The notes under the pieces are model-generated. The model did no database searches. It had not been told where the DNA came from and saw nothing but the letters and a program-made list of their open reading frames with translations. Shown here piece after piece: positions 7,293 to 16,612 of a stretch of 64,000 bases of DNA. Position numbers and translations under genes: made by a program. The DNA lies in contig NZ_DAIRVK010000003.1 in NCBI RefSeq assembly GCF_036802865.1, positions 62,001-126,000 on the forward strand. The letters run 5' to 3'. Position 1 is the stretch's first letter; each line of letters starts with the position of its first letter. Source of the stretch: Sulfurospirillum sp036802865 (GTDB lineage: Bacteria; Campylobacterota; Campylobacteria; Campylobacterales; Sulfurospirillaceae).

Positions 7293-9995
7293 TTACAAAG
7301 CCTTACTTCGTTTGACATGTAAAGATTTTTCAACCTCAATCACGACGTAAACGATAAGGCTAGAACCTAATGTGATCGCCCACTCCACTACCCCTAAAGG
7401 TGCGCTTTTAAAGAGCTGATTCATCAATGGTGCATAGACGAAAAGAAGTTGCAAAGCACTGATCAGTGCAACACCGCCAAGCAGTAAAGGATTGCTAAAA
7501 AAGCCTATTTGAAACATCGAGTAGTGTAAAGAACGGCAGTTAAAAAGATAAAACATCTCACCAAAAACAAAGATGTTAACCACCACTGTCCGTGCTACCT
7601 CTTCGCTCATCCCTAAGAATTGAACATAGAAGAATGCGCTAAAGGCACTCAGTGCCAACAAAATGCCAACCAGTGCCACTTTAAATAAAAGTCGCCCCGT
7701 TAAGATAGGCTCTGCGGAGTTTCGAGGAGCGCGATCCATGATATTTTTCTCTTTAGGCTCGTAAGCAAGCATAATGCCTAGGACACTGTCAGTCGCCATG
7801 TTGATCCAAAGTATCTGTAGTGGAAGTATCGGCAGTGTAATGCCTGCAAGAATGGCGAAGATAACCACAAGACCTTCACCCATATTGGAAGGAAGTATCC
7901 ACGTGATGAACTTGATGATGTTGTCATACACCACACGCCCTTTTTCAATGGCATCTTCAAGCGTGATAAAGTTATCATCGGTAAGAATCATATCGGCGGA
8001 CTCTTTGGCAACTTCGGTTCCGGCAATGCCCATCGCTATGCCAATGTTAGCCTGACGAAGCGCTGGCGCATCATTGACCCCATCGCCCGTCATGGCAACA
8101 ACATGAGAGAGCGACTGAAGCGCTTTAACAAGACGTAGTTTTTGTTCAGGCGCAATGCGCGCAAAAACACTCACGCGCTCTATCAACGAGGTAAGCTCGT
8201 CATCGCTCAGTGCTTCAAGCTCCTTACCTGTCAAAACAGCGGTTTTTTCATCTGTTTTTAGCCCAATAGAATGCGCGATGAAGAGTGCCGTCATGCGGTG
8301 ATCCCCCGTAATCATCTTAACCGCAATACCCGCATGGTAACAGCTTTTAATCGCCTTGATAACACCGATTCGTGGAGGGTCTATCATTCCTTGTAAGCCT
8401 AAAAAGATCAGCCCCTTTTGAAAATGATGATGCCCTAATGGGTCTATTTTTTCTTGGAGATACACTTTGGCAAAGGCTAAAACACGGAGTCCTTGGCTTG
8501 CCATTTTTTCGGCATACGCTTCTATTTTAGCTCTATCTATGGGCAATAAAGAACCTTGTTCATCTATAAAAAGGTCGCATCGCTCAACAATTCTTTCCAC
8601 CGAACCTTTAAGATAAACGAGGTACGATTCAATCCCAACTACACGGTAGCCTGACGCCATATACTGATGTTCTGACTCAAAAGAAAGGGTATCAACATGT
8701 GTAAACTCTTGAAGCAAAAGCTTTTCTCTAATGCCCGCTTTCTTAGCCGAAACGATGAGTGCGCCTTCCGTTGGGTCGCCTTCAATAGCATAAACACCCT
8801 CCACTTTGACATGGCGCGAGGTATTACACAACACACCAGCAACCAAAGTCTCATAAAGCGCACTTCCTTTTGTGGGAGCCATAGGCACTTTTGCCTCAAA
8901 TATCTCCCCTTTAGGATCATACCCAGTGCCACTGAGTAGGTACGTTTTACCTGCTGCCATCATTTCGGTAACGGTCATAGCATTTTGCGTGAGTGTACCT
9001 GTTTTGTCGGTACAGATGACGGTGGTACTTCCTAGTGTTTCAACCGCAGGGAGCTTTCGGATGATGGCATTTTTGCTCGCCATTTTCACAACGCCAATCG
9101 CTAAGATAATGGTCATTGCCGCAGGTAATCCCTCGGGAATGACACCTACCGCCATAGCGACCGAAGCCATAAAGGTTATGACAAGCTCTTCGCCACGCAT
9201 CACACCGATGATAAACGTCACTCCAGCCATGCCTAAAATGCCGTATAAAAGGCGTTTTGAGAAAAAAGCCAATTTTTGCGTTAACGGCGTTTGAAGCACA
9301 TCGGCATTGGAGATCATCGTATTGATTTTGCCAAGCTCACTCTCATCGCCCACGCTTACCACCACACCAATCCCTTGTCCGTAGGTCACAAGTGTGGAAG
9401 AAAAAAGCATATTGGTCTGATCTGCCAAAGCGGTATCTGCACTCTGCACTCCCACAAGCTTCTCCACTGAAATGGACTCACCTGTGAGCAAAGACTCATC
9501 AATTTTAAGCTCTTTGGCGTGTAAAAGTTTTATGTCAGCGGGGATTTTATCGCCCGAGTAAAGCAGTACGATGTCCCCAACAACGATGTGTGAAGACTCA
9601 AGCAGAAGCTTCTCTCCGCCTCGCAGTACCATCACACTACTGTGACTCAGTTTTGAAAGTGCTTCGATGGCTTTGATGGCTTTATTTTCTTGCCAAAAAC
9701 CGATGATGGCGTTGACGATGACGACGGCTAAGATAACACCCGTATCCATCCACTCTTCCATAAGCGCCATAATGAGACAGGCTAAAAGAAGGATGTAAAC
9801 AAGGGGTTGATGAAACTGAAGTAAGAAGAGTTTTAAGAGCGATTCTTCATCTTTTTGACTTAGAGTATTCGCGCCATATTGTGTACGTCTAGTGCCTATT
9901 TCATGGGCATTTAAGCCTTTATGTTCGTTTACATGTAAAGCATCTAAAACCTCTTGCGATGTTTTAGTATGCCAGTTTACATGTTCATGACGCAT
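7293..9995 (-). CDS. P2-type (Ca2+-like) cation-transporting ATPase
   Basis: 900-aa P-type ATPase pumping a cation across the inner membrane. It has an N-terminal cation-ATPase domain, the actuator domain with LTGES, the phosphorylation motif DKTGTLT, and the hinge motif TGDGVNDAPA. The helix M4 motif PEGLP, M5 SNMGE and M6 NMATDS keep residues equivalent to SERCA E309, N768, E771, N796, T799 and D800, so Ca2+ is the best-supported ion, though Mn2+ or Na+ remain possible. About ten helices are expected. It starts 10 bp after the Sel1 gene and may be co-transcribed with it; the ribosome site is weak. Confidence 0.9.
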   Translation of the reverse strand: MRHEHVNWHTKTSQEVLDALHVNEHKGLNAHEIGTRRTQYGANTLSQKDEESLLKLFLLQFHQPLVYILLLACLIMALMEEWMDTGVILAVVIVNAIIGFWQENKAIKAIEALSKLSHSSVMVLRGGEKLLLESSHIVVGDIVLLYSGDKIPADIKLLHAKELKIDESLLTGESISVEKLVGVQSADTALADQTNMLFSSTLVTYGQGIGVVVSVGDESELGKINTMISNADVLQTPLTQKLAFFSKRLLYGILGMAGVTFIIGVMRGEELVITFMASVAMAVGVIPEGLPAAMTIILAIGVVKMASKNAIIRKLPAVETLGSTTVICTDKTGTLTQNAMTVTEMMAAGKTYLLSGTGYDPKGEIFEAKVPMAPTKGSALYETLVAGVLCNTSRHVKVEGVYAIEGDPTEGALIVSAKKAGIREKLLLQEFTHVDTLSFESEHQYMASGYRVVGIESYLVYLKGSVERIVERCDLFIDEQGSLLPIDRAKIEAYAEKMASQGLRVLAFAKVYLQEKIDPLGHHHFQKGLIFLGLQGMIDPPRIGVIKAIKSCYHAGIAVKMITGDHRMTALFIAHSIGLKTDEKTAVLTGKELEALSDDELTSLIERVSVFARIAPEQKLRLVKALQSLSHVVAMTGDGVNDAPALRQANIGIAMGIAGTEVAKESADMILTDDNFITLEDAIEKGRVVYDNIIKFITWILPSNMGEGLVVIFAILAGITLPILPLQILWINMATDSVLGIMLAYEPKEKNIMDRAPRNSAEPILTGRLLFKVALVGILLALSAFSAFFYVQFLGMSEEVARTVVVNIFVFGEMFYLFNCRSLHYSMFQIGFFSNPLLLGGVALISALQLLFVYAPLMNQLFKSAPLGVVEWAITLGSSLIVYVVIEVEKSLHVKRSKAL
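9928..9939. repeat. TTTACATGTAAA palindrome, copy 1
   Basis: Exact copy inside the N-terminal coding region of the P-type ATPase, read there as Leu-His-Val-Asn on the minus strand. See the finding on this repeated palindrome. Confidence 0.8.
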
Positions 9996-10005
9996 CTATT
10001 TTGGC

Positions 10006-10689
10006 TTATTCGATGTAGTAACTGTTTTTGATGAGTTCGTAGTTTTTACATCCTACCTCTTCACCAAGCTCACATGCTTTCTTAAAGAGTTTGACGGCTC
10101 GCTCTTCTCTTTGTGCAACACCTTGCCCCGTGTAATACATGCTTCCTAAACGCACGCAGTCCTGCGCACCGCCTGCATCACAACTGTTTTGGTAGTACAC
10201 GACCGCATATTCATAATTGCCATCGAGTTCATACAAAAGACCCAAATGCGAACAACTACTTGAAAGTCCCCCACTACAGGCACGGTCATAATAATCAACG
10301 GCTTTTTGCATATTTTCACTGCCACCTTTGCCATTTTCATAAAAGGTTGCTAAACTCTCACAACTCGCGGCATCACCGTTAACGCAAGCTCGCTCATACA
10401 ACTCAGCCGCTTTGGCATAGTTCGTTCCTGCATGTCCATTTTCGTACATATACCCAAGACTGGAACAGCCCTTCGCAACGCCCAATGTACAGGCTTGGTT
10501 GTAAAGCTCTTTGGCTTTGCTAAAACTTTGTTTCACACCATCGCCCACATGATACATAGCACCTAATTGTAAGCATGCTACACCGTTATTGTGATCGCAC
10601 TCATTTTGAAGCTCACTCTCGCGTGCAAAATCTAAGGCAAACAGCGCTGAAGTTGCAAATAGTAATACGATTAAAAAGAGTTTTTTCAT
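10006..10689 (-). CDS. Secreted Sel1-repeat, cysteine-rich (Hcp-like) protein
   Basis: 227-aa exported solenoid protein. The signal peptide covers about residues 1-18 (MKKLFLIVLLFATSALFA). Six Sel1-like repeats follow, each with a cysteine pair seven residues apart (for example CTLGVAKGC, CVNGDAASC, CSGGLSSSC). In Helicobacter cysteine-rich proteins these pairs form intra-repeat disulfides. A near-ideal ribosome site (AAGGAGAAGAGG) precedes the ATG. It probably acts as a periplasmic protein-interaction scaffold; Hcp relatives have been reported to bind penicillin, but activity cannot be inferred here. The ATPase gene follows after 10 bp. Confidence 0.9.
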   Translation of the reverse strand: MKKLFLIVLLFATSALFALDFARESELQNECDHNNGVACLQLGAMYHVGDGVKQSFSKAKELYNQACTLGVAKGCSSLGYMYENGHAGTNYAKAAELYERACVNGDAASCESLATFYENGKGGSENMQKAVDYYDRACSGGLSSSCSHLGLLYELDGNYEYAVVYYQNSCDAGGAQDCVRLGSMYYTGQGVAQREERAVKLFKKACELGEEVGCKNYELIKNSYYIE

Positions 10690-10699
10690 CCTCTTCTCC

Positions 10700-10729
10700 T
10701 TGCTATCATTTGAATTATTATATTACAAT
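10700..10729 (+). promoter_or_regulatory. Candidate promoter of the AraC gene (possibly leaderless mRNA)
   Basis: TTGCTA at 10700-10705 and TACAAT at 10724-10729 are 18 bp apart. That would place the transcription start at or next to the ATG at 10736, which has no Shine-Dalgarno sequence. The call is an inference from motif spacing only. Confidence 0.4.
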
Positions 10730-10735
10730 ACTGAT

Positions 10736-11545
10736 ATGAACGAGACAAAAACAACGATGACAGGTTATAGGGAAGTACCTTTTTTACAGATACGCCGAAC
10801 TTTGCAGAGTGAACGAGCCTATGAGTCGCATGCACACCCTACCCTTTCCATCGGCTTTATGATGGAGGGGAAGACCTGTTTTCAAACGCCTCATGGTTCA
10901 TTTTTATTAGAACAAGGTGCTCTTGCCATCATCCCACCACACACGCAACATTCGTGCAATCCTATCAAAGAGAGTAAACGCAGTTACGTTATGGTTTACC
11001 TTGATGCTGAGTTTTGCGCACGCATTCAAGCACGACACTTTAAAGAAGCGAGTACGCTTTTACCACTCACATCACCTCTCATTTTCCACAAAGCGTTATT
11101 TGAAGAGTTTACACGGATTATTAAAGCACTGATTGAGGGGTATTCACCTTTACATGTAAAAGCATTGGAAGCGTTGTTGGAGACATTTTTTTGGCTTTAT
11201 ACAAAACGTTGTGTCATCCAAGAAACAGAAAAAACACTTCACGATGTGGTGCGCTTTTTGGAGAGTCGTATCGATGAACCACTCAGCCTGAACGATCTTG
11301 CCAAACGCTTTGGTCTCAACCCTTTTGTACTTACACGCCATTTCAAACAAGCGTATGGTTGCACACCCAAACACTATTCGCTGGATGTGCGCATCGACCA
11401 TGCAAAGAAATTGCTTCAAGGAGGTACCCCGCTTGCGCTGTGTGCTCAATACTGCGGTTTCGTAGACCAAAGCCACTTCCACCACTTTTTTAAGCGCCAC
11501 ACCGCTCTCACACCCAAAGAGTACCAAGTCAATTTTATACAATAA
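10736..11545 (+). CDS. AraC-family transcriptional regulator
   Basis: 269-aa regulator. The N-terminal part is an AraC-type cupin sensor (HPTLSIGFMMEGKTCF, then IIPPHTQHSCNP). The C-terminal 100 residues carry two helix-turn-helix motifs: LNDLAKRFGLNPFVLTRHFK and the second around CAQYCGFVDQSHFHHFFKRH, ending in the family's LTPKEY. I use the ATG at 10736 because the TTG at 10700 overlaps the likely promoter. The gene lies 45 bp upstream of a LysE-type exporter on the same strand, a common regulator/exporter arrangement, so the exporter may be its target. The ligand is unknown. Confidence 0.9.
   Translation: MNETKTTMTGYREVPFLQIRRTLQSERAYESHAHPTLSIGFMMEGKTCFQTPHGSFLLEQGALAIIPPHTQHSCNPIKESKRSYVMVYLDAEFCARIQARHFKEASTLLPLTSPLIFHKALFEEFTRIIKALIEGYSPLHVKALEALLETFFWLYTKRCVIQETEKTLHDVVRFLESRIDEPLSLNDLAKRFGLNPFVLTRHFKQAYGCTPKHYSLDVRIDHAKKLLQGGTPLALCAQYCGFVDQSHFHHFFKRHTALTPKEYQVNFIQ
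11149..11160. repeat. TTTACATGTAAA palindrome, copy 2
   Basis: Exact copy within the AraC gene, read as Leu-His-Val-Lys. It lies in the linker between the cupin and DNA-binding domains, where protein constraint is low. Confidence 0.8.
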
Positions 11546-11590
11546 TTTTTTTTGCGTCTGCTCTATACTTTCACGCAAAAAAGGAACGAC

Positions 11591-12205
11591 ATGTTTGAGC
11601 CCCAGTTTTTTACCCTCACCTCCATCTACTTTCTAGCCCTTCTCAGCCCGGGTCAAGACTTTTTTCTTATCATCAAGCATGCCTTAACGCATGGGTATCA
11701 AAAAGCGTGGTGGAGTTGTGTGGGCATTGCCAGTGGAAACGCACTTTACATCGTTTTAGCATATGTAGGACATGCGTTTTTAAGCCGTTATGCTCTGCTT
11801 GTTTCACTCATCGAAATAGGTGGTGCACTTTTTTTACTTTACCTTGGTTTTTTACTGCTTTTGGCACCCAAACCTAGCCTTGAAAATGCTTTACATGTAA
11901 AAAGCAAAATGGCGTTTAAACTCTTTGTTCAAGGGCTTTTGTCGGCTCTGCTCAATCCTAAAAATATTCTCTTTTATTTCTCACTTCTTTTTACGATCAT
12001 CAAGCCAGAAACCGTTTTACATGTAAAGATTTTTTATGCCCTATGGATGATAGGAATGCTGCTAGCATGGGATATGTTTGTGGCACTTATTTTTGGTAAC
12101 AAAAAAGCGTTAAAGCTTTTTCCTTACCTTTTTGTTGTGCAAAAAGTTGTCGGAGTTGGGCTTATTGGATTTAGCCTCAAACTTGCCCTAGACTGGTTTT
12201 ATTAA
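11591..12205 (+). CDS. LysE/RhtB-family amino-acid (or small metabolite) exporter
   Basis: 204-aa inner-membrane protein with about six hydrophobic helices. The N-terminal helix has the LysE signature SPGQDFFLIIKHAL, followed by GIASGNALY. The start at 11591 has AAGGAA immediately upstream; a TTG 39 bases earlier has none. Family members export amino acids such as lysine, threonine, homoserine or leucine; the substrate is not readable here. It follows an AraC regulator. Its stop overlaps that of the convergent lipocalin gene. Confidence 0.9.
   Translation: MFEPQFFTLTSIYFLALLSPGQDFFLIIKHALTHGYQKAWWSCVGIASGNALYIVLAYVGHAFLSRYALLVSLIEIGGALFLLYLGFLLLLAPKPSLENALHVKSKMAFKLFVQGLLSALLNPKNILFYFSLLFTIIKPETVLHVKIFYALWMIGMLLAWDMFVALIFGNKKALKLFPYLFVVQKVVGVGLIGFSLKLALDWFY
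11890..11901. repeat. TTTACATGTAAA palindrome, copy 3
   Basis: Exact copy inside the LysE gene, read as Leu-His-Val-Lys in the cytoplasmic loop after helix 3. Confidence 0.8.
12016..12027. repeat. TTTACATGTAAA palindrome, copy 4
   Basis: Exact copy inside the LysE gene, 126 bp after copy 3, again read as Leu-His-Val-Lys, between two membrane helices. Confidence 0.8.
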
Positions 12206-12693
12206 CGCCAAATAAGTTTTGAAGTGTCAAAGCCAAGTTGCGTCGCATAAGCCAAGATATGTTCAAGATCAGTTGCAGTCATTTCAGGCGTACGAGAAAG
12301 GATCCAAAAATACTCTTGACTCGGCTCACTCACAACAGCATAACGATAATCTTCTGCCAAATCCACAATCCAATAGTTACCATAAAAAGGCCAAAAGAAG
12401 GTTACTTTGAGTTTGGCATTGCTCTTTTCATCAACAATGTATGCTCGACCATTTGCCTCTTTTATGCGATTTTCAGTTGTGAGATAACAGCTGTTTTTTA
12501 CACCAATCATCCCATCTTCGCGCACAGTATAAAATGCTTCCACCGCACCGCATCCACGCTCAAAACGGTGGTCAAAGCGTGCTATCTCATACCAGCGCCC
12601 CAGATAACGCTCTACATCTACTGATGCAACCGTAGGAAGCTCATTCGCATACCCAAAAAGTACCATCATACAAAACCCAAGCCATTTTTTCAT
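12202..12693 (-). CDS. Bacterial lipocalin (Blc-like)
   Basis: 163-aa periplasmic lipocalin. After a signal peptide (about residues 1-17) comes the lipocalin signature YLGRWYEIARFDHRFERG, then FFWPFYGNYWIVDL and YFWILSRTPEM, matching Blc. No Cys follows the signal core, so unlike E. coli Blc it is probably soluble, not a lipoprotein. GAGGA precedes the ATG at 12691-12693; the GTG four codons earlier would overlap it. Lipocalins bind lipids such as lysophospholipids and are tied to envelope stress. The gene ends within the stop of lysE on the other strand. Confidence 0.9.
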   Translation of the reverse strand: MKKWLGFCMMVLFGYANELPTVASVDVERYLGRWYEIARFDHRFERGCGAVEAFYTVREDGMIGVKNSCYLTTENRIKEANGRAYIVDEKSNAKLKVTFFWPFYGNYWIVDLAEDYRYAVVSEPSQEYFWILSRTPEMTATDLEHILAYATQLGFDTSKLIWR

Positions 12694-12763
12694 GCTATTC
12701 CTCACATCTGCTTTTTACGCTCATTGTAATCAAAAAGAGTTAAAAAACTTACAAGAGAAGAGA

Positions 12764-13120
12764 TTAGGCTTTACTTTTTAGAAACATCGCCAACTGTGAA
12801 TCGATGTTTCGAATATGGATGTCAAAACGCTCACCAACACCATTTTTAATGTAATTTTTGGCAAACAGCGTATTACCTTGCATCGCCATAGCCAAAAACT
12901 GGCTCATCTCTCCCAGAATTTTTTGATGCTCTTCAAAATGCTCCATAAACCCTTGAAAATTCAGCTCTTTCATGATACGTTCTTCATTGGCAAAATGCTC
13001 TTTGGTGTGGTGGATGAGTGCGCTAAAGGAGTCTGTGAAATGAGTGTAGTCAAAAGAGTTGAGTAGCTCGTCACACTCGGTATGGTATGCGTCAAGTTCG
13101 GGGCAGTTAAGGCTCAACAT
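12764..13120 (-). CDS. Bacteriohemerythrin-like O2-binding protein
   Basis: 118-aa single-domain hemerythrin. Di-iron ligands are visible in order: HTEC near residue 13, H in LIHHTKEHF, E in NEERIMKE, H and H in EHFEEHQ, and the C-terminal HIRNID. A perfect AAGGAG lies five bases before the ATG at 13118-13120; a GTG two codons earlier would sit on the ribosome site. It probably binds, senses or buffers O2 in this microaerophile or anaerobe. It stands alone between lipocalin and RND genes on the same strand. Confidence 0.9.
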   Translation of the reverse strand: MLSLNCPELDAYHTECDELLNSFDYTHFTDSFSALIHHTKEHFANEERIMKELNFQGFMEHFEEHQKILGEMSQFLAMAMQGNTLFAKNYIKNGVGERFDIHIRNIDSQLAMFLKSKA

Positions 13121-13180
13121 TTTCACTCCTTTTTAAAACAGTATAACCTGTTTGATGCAAAAGGAGTGAAGCTTTGATGC

Positions 13181-15661
13181 TTATTTTTTGGGCTTTTCAC
13201 CTTTTCCAAAAGGTTTGAAAAAAACAACCAAAAAAGGTGAAAAGAGAAGATCAGAAGCAATCGCAGTAATAAGAACTATCACCGTTAAAAGTCCAAAAAT
13301 CAACGTTGGTATAAAGTTAGATGTCACCATAACCAAGAAGCCAATGATCGTTGCAAGGGAGTAGTAAAACATCCCAAAGGCTATGGTGCCATGCGCTCTG
13401 TGCATCGAAGCAATGTAGTCACCATCAACTTTGAGCTCTTCACGAAAACGGTAATAATAATGGATCGTGTTGTCCACCGTAATACCAAGAGCAATGGAAG
13501 CAATGGTAATGCTCATCATATCGAGTGGAATGTTCGCAAAACCCATAATTCCAAAAATTACACTGATAGGAACCATATTCACGGTCATCGCAAGTATGGC
13601 AATTTTCAAAGAGCGGAACAGAAATAAGAACATCGCACCTAAAGAGAGTACGGCAAGCCCTAATGTCGATATTTGCGATGAAAAAAGTGACTGTAACATG
13701 TTGTTGTAAAGTACCATCATGCCCACAAGACTATAATTTTTTGGATCAAGTCCAACCTCTTTTTCTAAGCCTTGCTGAATCGTTTGAAGCAGTTCATTAC
13801 GCCTAAGATCTTTGTGGGAATCAACCACACGAATGACAAAACGTGCCTCATCGTGTTCAATATTTACATAAGGTGAAATAAGAATTTTTTTATACTCAGG
13901 GGAAAGTTCTTTGTACATGAGTGCCAATTCAAAATTGTCAAAATCCTGCCCCTCCTTAATAATACGCCCAACTTTTGAGAGTGTGCCTAAAGAAGAGACA
14001 TTGCCAATTTCAGGTAAAGAGAGAAGATAATCGTGTACTTTCAGAATGGTTTCCATCTTCTGCGCCGTAAACCAGTACTTTGCATCATTACGCATAGCAT
14101 CAAATTCATTTTCAAAACTATCGGTAGTGGTATTGGTATCTGCTTTTGGACTCACTTCAGCTTTGGGAAATTTTACAACGATCTCAAATGGTGTTGTACC
14201 CCCTAAATAGTTATCGATCTTTTCCATGCCTTTATAGATCTCAGTATTTTGTTTAAAATAGTTGATAAAACTGTTCTCAACCACCAAACGTGATGCCCCT
14301 ACAATACTAAATACTGCAAGAAACAAAACCACACCAACAATAATTTTACTATGGTGTTCTACGGTTTGAGCAAAGCTTTCATTGAGTGTAAAAGCTTTAT
14401 CAAAGGCCATAATAGGGGGTTCTTTTTTGAATAGCATCATCATCGCAGGGAAAAGAGTATAGGTAACAAGTAATGAGAGGGTTACACCTATGTTCATCAT
14501 ATTACCAAGGTCGATAATCGGTAAAATATCGCATGTCATCAACGAGCTAAATCCAGCGACAGAAGTTAAAATAATAAACACAGAAGGAACACTCATGCGC
14601 TCAAAGACAACACCCAAAAGCTCTTTTTGCGACAAATCTGGATACATCAAATACTCTTCGCGGTAATTCACAATAAGATGAATCACCAACGAAAGAGTGG
14701 TAATCAGTTGCATCGCTACATAATTAGAGGAGATGACAGTTATCTCTAAACCAATGAGAGCATTAACCCCCGTTGTCATCACAAGCGCACTGATGGAAAC
14801 AACAATAGGAATCACCACAAAACGTATTTGTCGAAAAATGATCCATAAAATTACAACCATAATCACCAAAATAGCACACCCGTAGATAATGATGTCATTT
14901 TTAACAAAGCTGATCATATCATCTGCGATCATCATCACTCCACCTAAAAAGAGGTCACCTTCACTTTTGTATGGTTGTAAAACGGCTCTGACATTTTCAA
15001 TGAGTTGATGTGTTTCATCTCTTGTGGCATCACGATAAGATTTGAACGCCTCTTTGGCTGCTTCAAATTGAAGTTTTTCTTCCTTACTTAAGGCTCGCTC
15101 TTGTTCCAAAAGTATAAATTTATTGCGTTTGGTTAAAAGTTCTGTGTATTTAAAATCATCTTTAAGATTGACCATAATTGCTGTGGTTTTAAAATCCAAA
15201 CTGACAAGATTTTGGGCATATAAAGGGCTGGTTGTCAGCTCTTTTTTTACTAAAGATTTATCAACATTGGGTGATTCCAGTGTTTGTATATTGCCAATGA
15301 CTTCTTGAATCGGTTTAGCAGGACTCTCCAATAAAGGGACATCCAAAATAGATGTAATGCTTTCAACGCCATCTACTTTAAGTAACGATGCTTGAAGGTT
15401 TCTAATCGTCGAAAGTGTTTTCTCTGAAAGAAGATCCTCTTTGGGACTAAAAGAGATGACTAAATAATCAGGACTAACGTAACGACCATGCACTTCACGC
15501 GTCATCTTTAAGGCTTGGTCACTTTCAAGTAAAAGCGTTTCAGCAGAAGCATCAATACTTAAATATTTCGTGTAATACCCAAAAACTGCCGAAATAATAG
15601 CGACAACCAACAAAACGGCTTTAAAATGAGTGGTAATAAAATGCGTATAGAGTTTTAACAT
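13181..15661 (-). CDS. RND-superfamily (MMPL-type) exporter
   Basis: 826-aa inner-membrane protein with the duplicated RND layout: one N-terminal helix (about 14-34), a large periplasmic domain (about 40-235), a helix bundle (about 240-415), a second helix (about 440-460) and periplasmic domain (to about 640), then the last helix bundle. The signatures GVNALIGLEIT and, in the second half, ASIALGITVDNTIHYYYRFRE fit the MMPL/predicted-exporter branch that moves lipids or hydrophobic compounds. No membrane-fusion or outer-membrane partner is adjacent. The substrate is unknown. Confidence 0.85.
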   Translation of the reverse strand: MLKLYTHFITTHFKAVLLVVAIISAVFGYYTKYLSIDASAETLLLESDQALKMTREVHGRYVSPDYLVISFSPKEDLLSEKTLSTIRNLQASLLKVDGVESITSILDVPLLESPAKPIQEVIGNIQTLESPNVDKSLVKKELTTSPLYAQNLVSLDFKTTAIMVNLKDDFKYTELLTKRNKFILLEQERALSKEEKLQFEAAKEAFKSYRDATRDETHQLIENVRAVLQPYKSEGDLFLGGVMMIADDMISFVKNDIIIYGCAILVIMVVILWIIFRQIRFVVIPIVVSISALVMTTGVNALIGLEITVISSNYVAMQLITTLSLVIHLIVNYREEYLMYPDLSQKELLGVVFERMSVPSVFIILTSVAGFSSLMTCDILPIIDLGNMMNIGVTLSLLVTYTLFPAMMMLFKKEPPIMAFDKAFTLNESFAQTVEHHSKIIVGVVLFLAVFSIVGASRLVVENSFINYFKQNTEIYKGMEKIDNYLGGTTPFEIVVKFPKAEVSPKADTNTTTDSFENEFDAMRNDAKYWFTAQKMETILKVHDYLLSLPEIGNVSSLGTLSKVGRIIKEGQDFDNFELALMYKELSPEYKKILISPYVNIEHDEARFVIRVVDSHKDLRRNELLQTIQQGLEKEVGLDPKNYSLVGMMVLYNNMLQSLFSSQISTLGLAVLSLGAMFLFLFRSLKIAILAMTVNMVPISVIFGIMGFANIPLDMMSITIASIALGITVDNTIHYYYRFREELKVDGDYIASMHRAHGTIAFGMFYYSLATIIGFLVMVTSNFIPTLIFGLLTVIVLITAIASDLLFSPFLVVFFKPFGKGEKPKK

Positions 15662-15840
15662 AATGACTCAACTTTCCATTTTAAAATTTAGTGTACTGTT
15701 AAGAACAACTCATTTTATAATAATTTGGAGAAATCAGGTGAACGGTTAAGCGAGCGTAGGTTACACAACACACATTAATTGATACTTTTTTTCCACATCT
15801 ATTTCAAAAGTATTCTCGTAATGCTGATCTTTGTCCTAAG

Positions 15841-16218
15841 TTATTTTTGTTCTTTTTTAGCATTTTGGAAAGCTTTATCTGCTGATTTTTGCATATCTAA
15901 GATTTCTTGTGTTACTTTACTTGTTCCATCTGAAACAGCTTTTGTAATTGTTGAGAGGGTATCAGGTGTCGTGTTGGTTTGATTTAAAGAAGAGAGCTCT
16001 TTTACCAAATAAATAAACAGACAAAGCATAACGATATACCAAAGAAAATTAGGAATCCCCAGCGTAGAGTTTTTTTCTTTAGTATTGCCGTTCATCATAA
16101 AGAGTCCTAAATCGCTATAGACATTGTTCTCTTTATCGTTTTGATTGTTTTTAGATTGGCTACTGTTTTGAGTAAATTGCGCAAGCAAATCGAGAGTATG
16201 ATTTTCTTTATGAAACAT
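15841..16218 (-). CDS. Small single-pass membrane protein of unknown function
   Basis: 125-aa protein, not recognised. The N-terminal half is polar and Asn/Gln-rich, one hydrophobic helix lies at about residues 60-80 (NFLWYIVMLCLFIYLVKEL), and the C-terminal 45 residues are a Lys/Ala/Gln-rich, probably coiled-coil tail. I take the ATG at 16216-16218; a GTG three codons upstream is equally possible, since neither has a clear Shine-Dalgarno sequence. It is flanked by non-coding stretches of about 180 bp (15662-15840) and 230 bp (16219-16446), in which I see no confident feature. Confidence 0.6.
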   Translation of the reverse strand: MFHKENHTLDLLAQFTQNSSQSKNNQNDKENNVYSDLGLFMMNGNTKEKNSTLGIPNFLWYIVMLCLFIYLVKELSSLNQTNTTPDTLSTITKAVSDGTSKVTQEILDMQKSADKAFQNAKKEQK

Positions 16219-16446
16219 GGGGAACACTTTTATTTTGAAACGCTCTATTGTTGTGACAGACTACATTATAATTCATATTTTGTTATTTCATGATAGATTT
16301 GGCTTACATTTAAAACCATATGCGAATTATAGCACTTTAGCCATAATCTTCTTGCATGAAAATCAACATTTATGAAGAACATCATCGTAATGCGAAAAGT
16401 TTAAAAGGATTTATATTTTTTGAAAGAAGAGTGAGATAAACCATAG

Positions 16447-16536
16447 TGGCGGACAGAGAGAGATTTGAACTCTCGGTCAGGTTACCCCGACGCATCCTTA
16501 GCAGGGATGTGGTTTCAGCCGCTCACCCATCTGTCC
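16447..16536 (-). tRNA. tRNA-Ser (anticodon GCU)
   Basis: On the minus strand the 90-nt sequence begins GGACAGA and ends TCTGTCC-G-CCA, so the acceptor stem pairs perfectly and CCA is encoded. The anticodon arm CATCC-CTGCTAA-GGATG gives GCT (reads AGC/AGU). The long variable arm expected of a class II tRNA is present (CGTCGGGGTAACCTGACC region), and the T-loop is GTTCAAATC. Confidence 0.97.
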
Positions 16537-16572
16537 ATTAAAAAGTAGAGTGCAAGTATAGCAAAAGTATCT

Positions 16573-16610
16573 AATAAATGGCTTAAGAGAAAGCTCTTAA
16601 GCCATTTATT
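16573..16610 (-). terminator. Strong hairpin downstream of the 47-aa gene, upstream of tRNA-Ser
   Basis: Perfect 17-bp inverted repeat (arms 16573-16589 and 16594-16610, loop AAAG), just after the stop of the small gene and 37 bp before the tRNA 5' end. On the minus strand it is followed by a short T-rich stretch (ACTTTT). It most likely ends the small gene's mRNA, or separates it from tRNA processing. Confidence 0.75.
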
Positions 16611-16612
16611 GA

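Noticed and set aside
16356..16439. 27-codon plus-strand ORF before tRNA-Ser
   Set aside because: No ribosome site and no recognisable product; too short to support.
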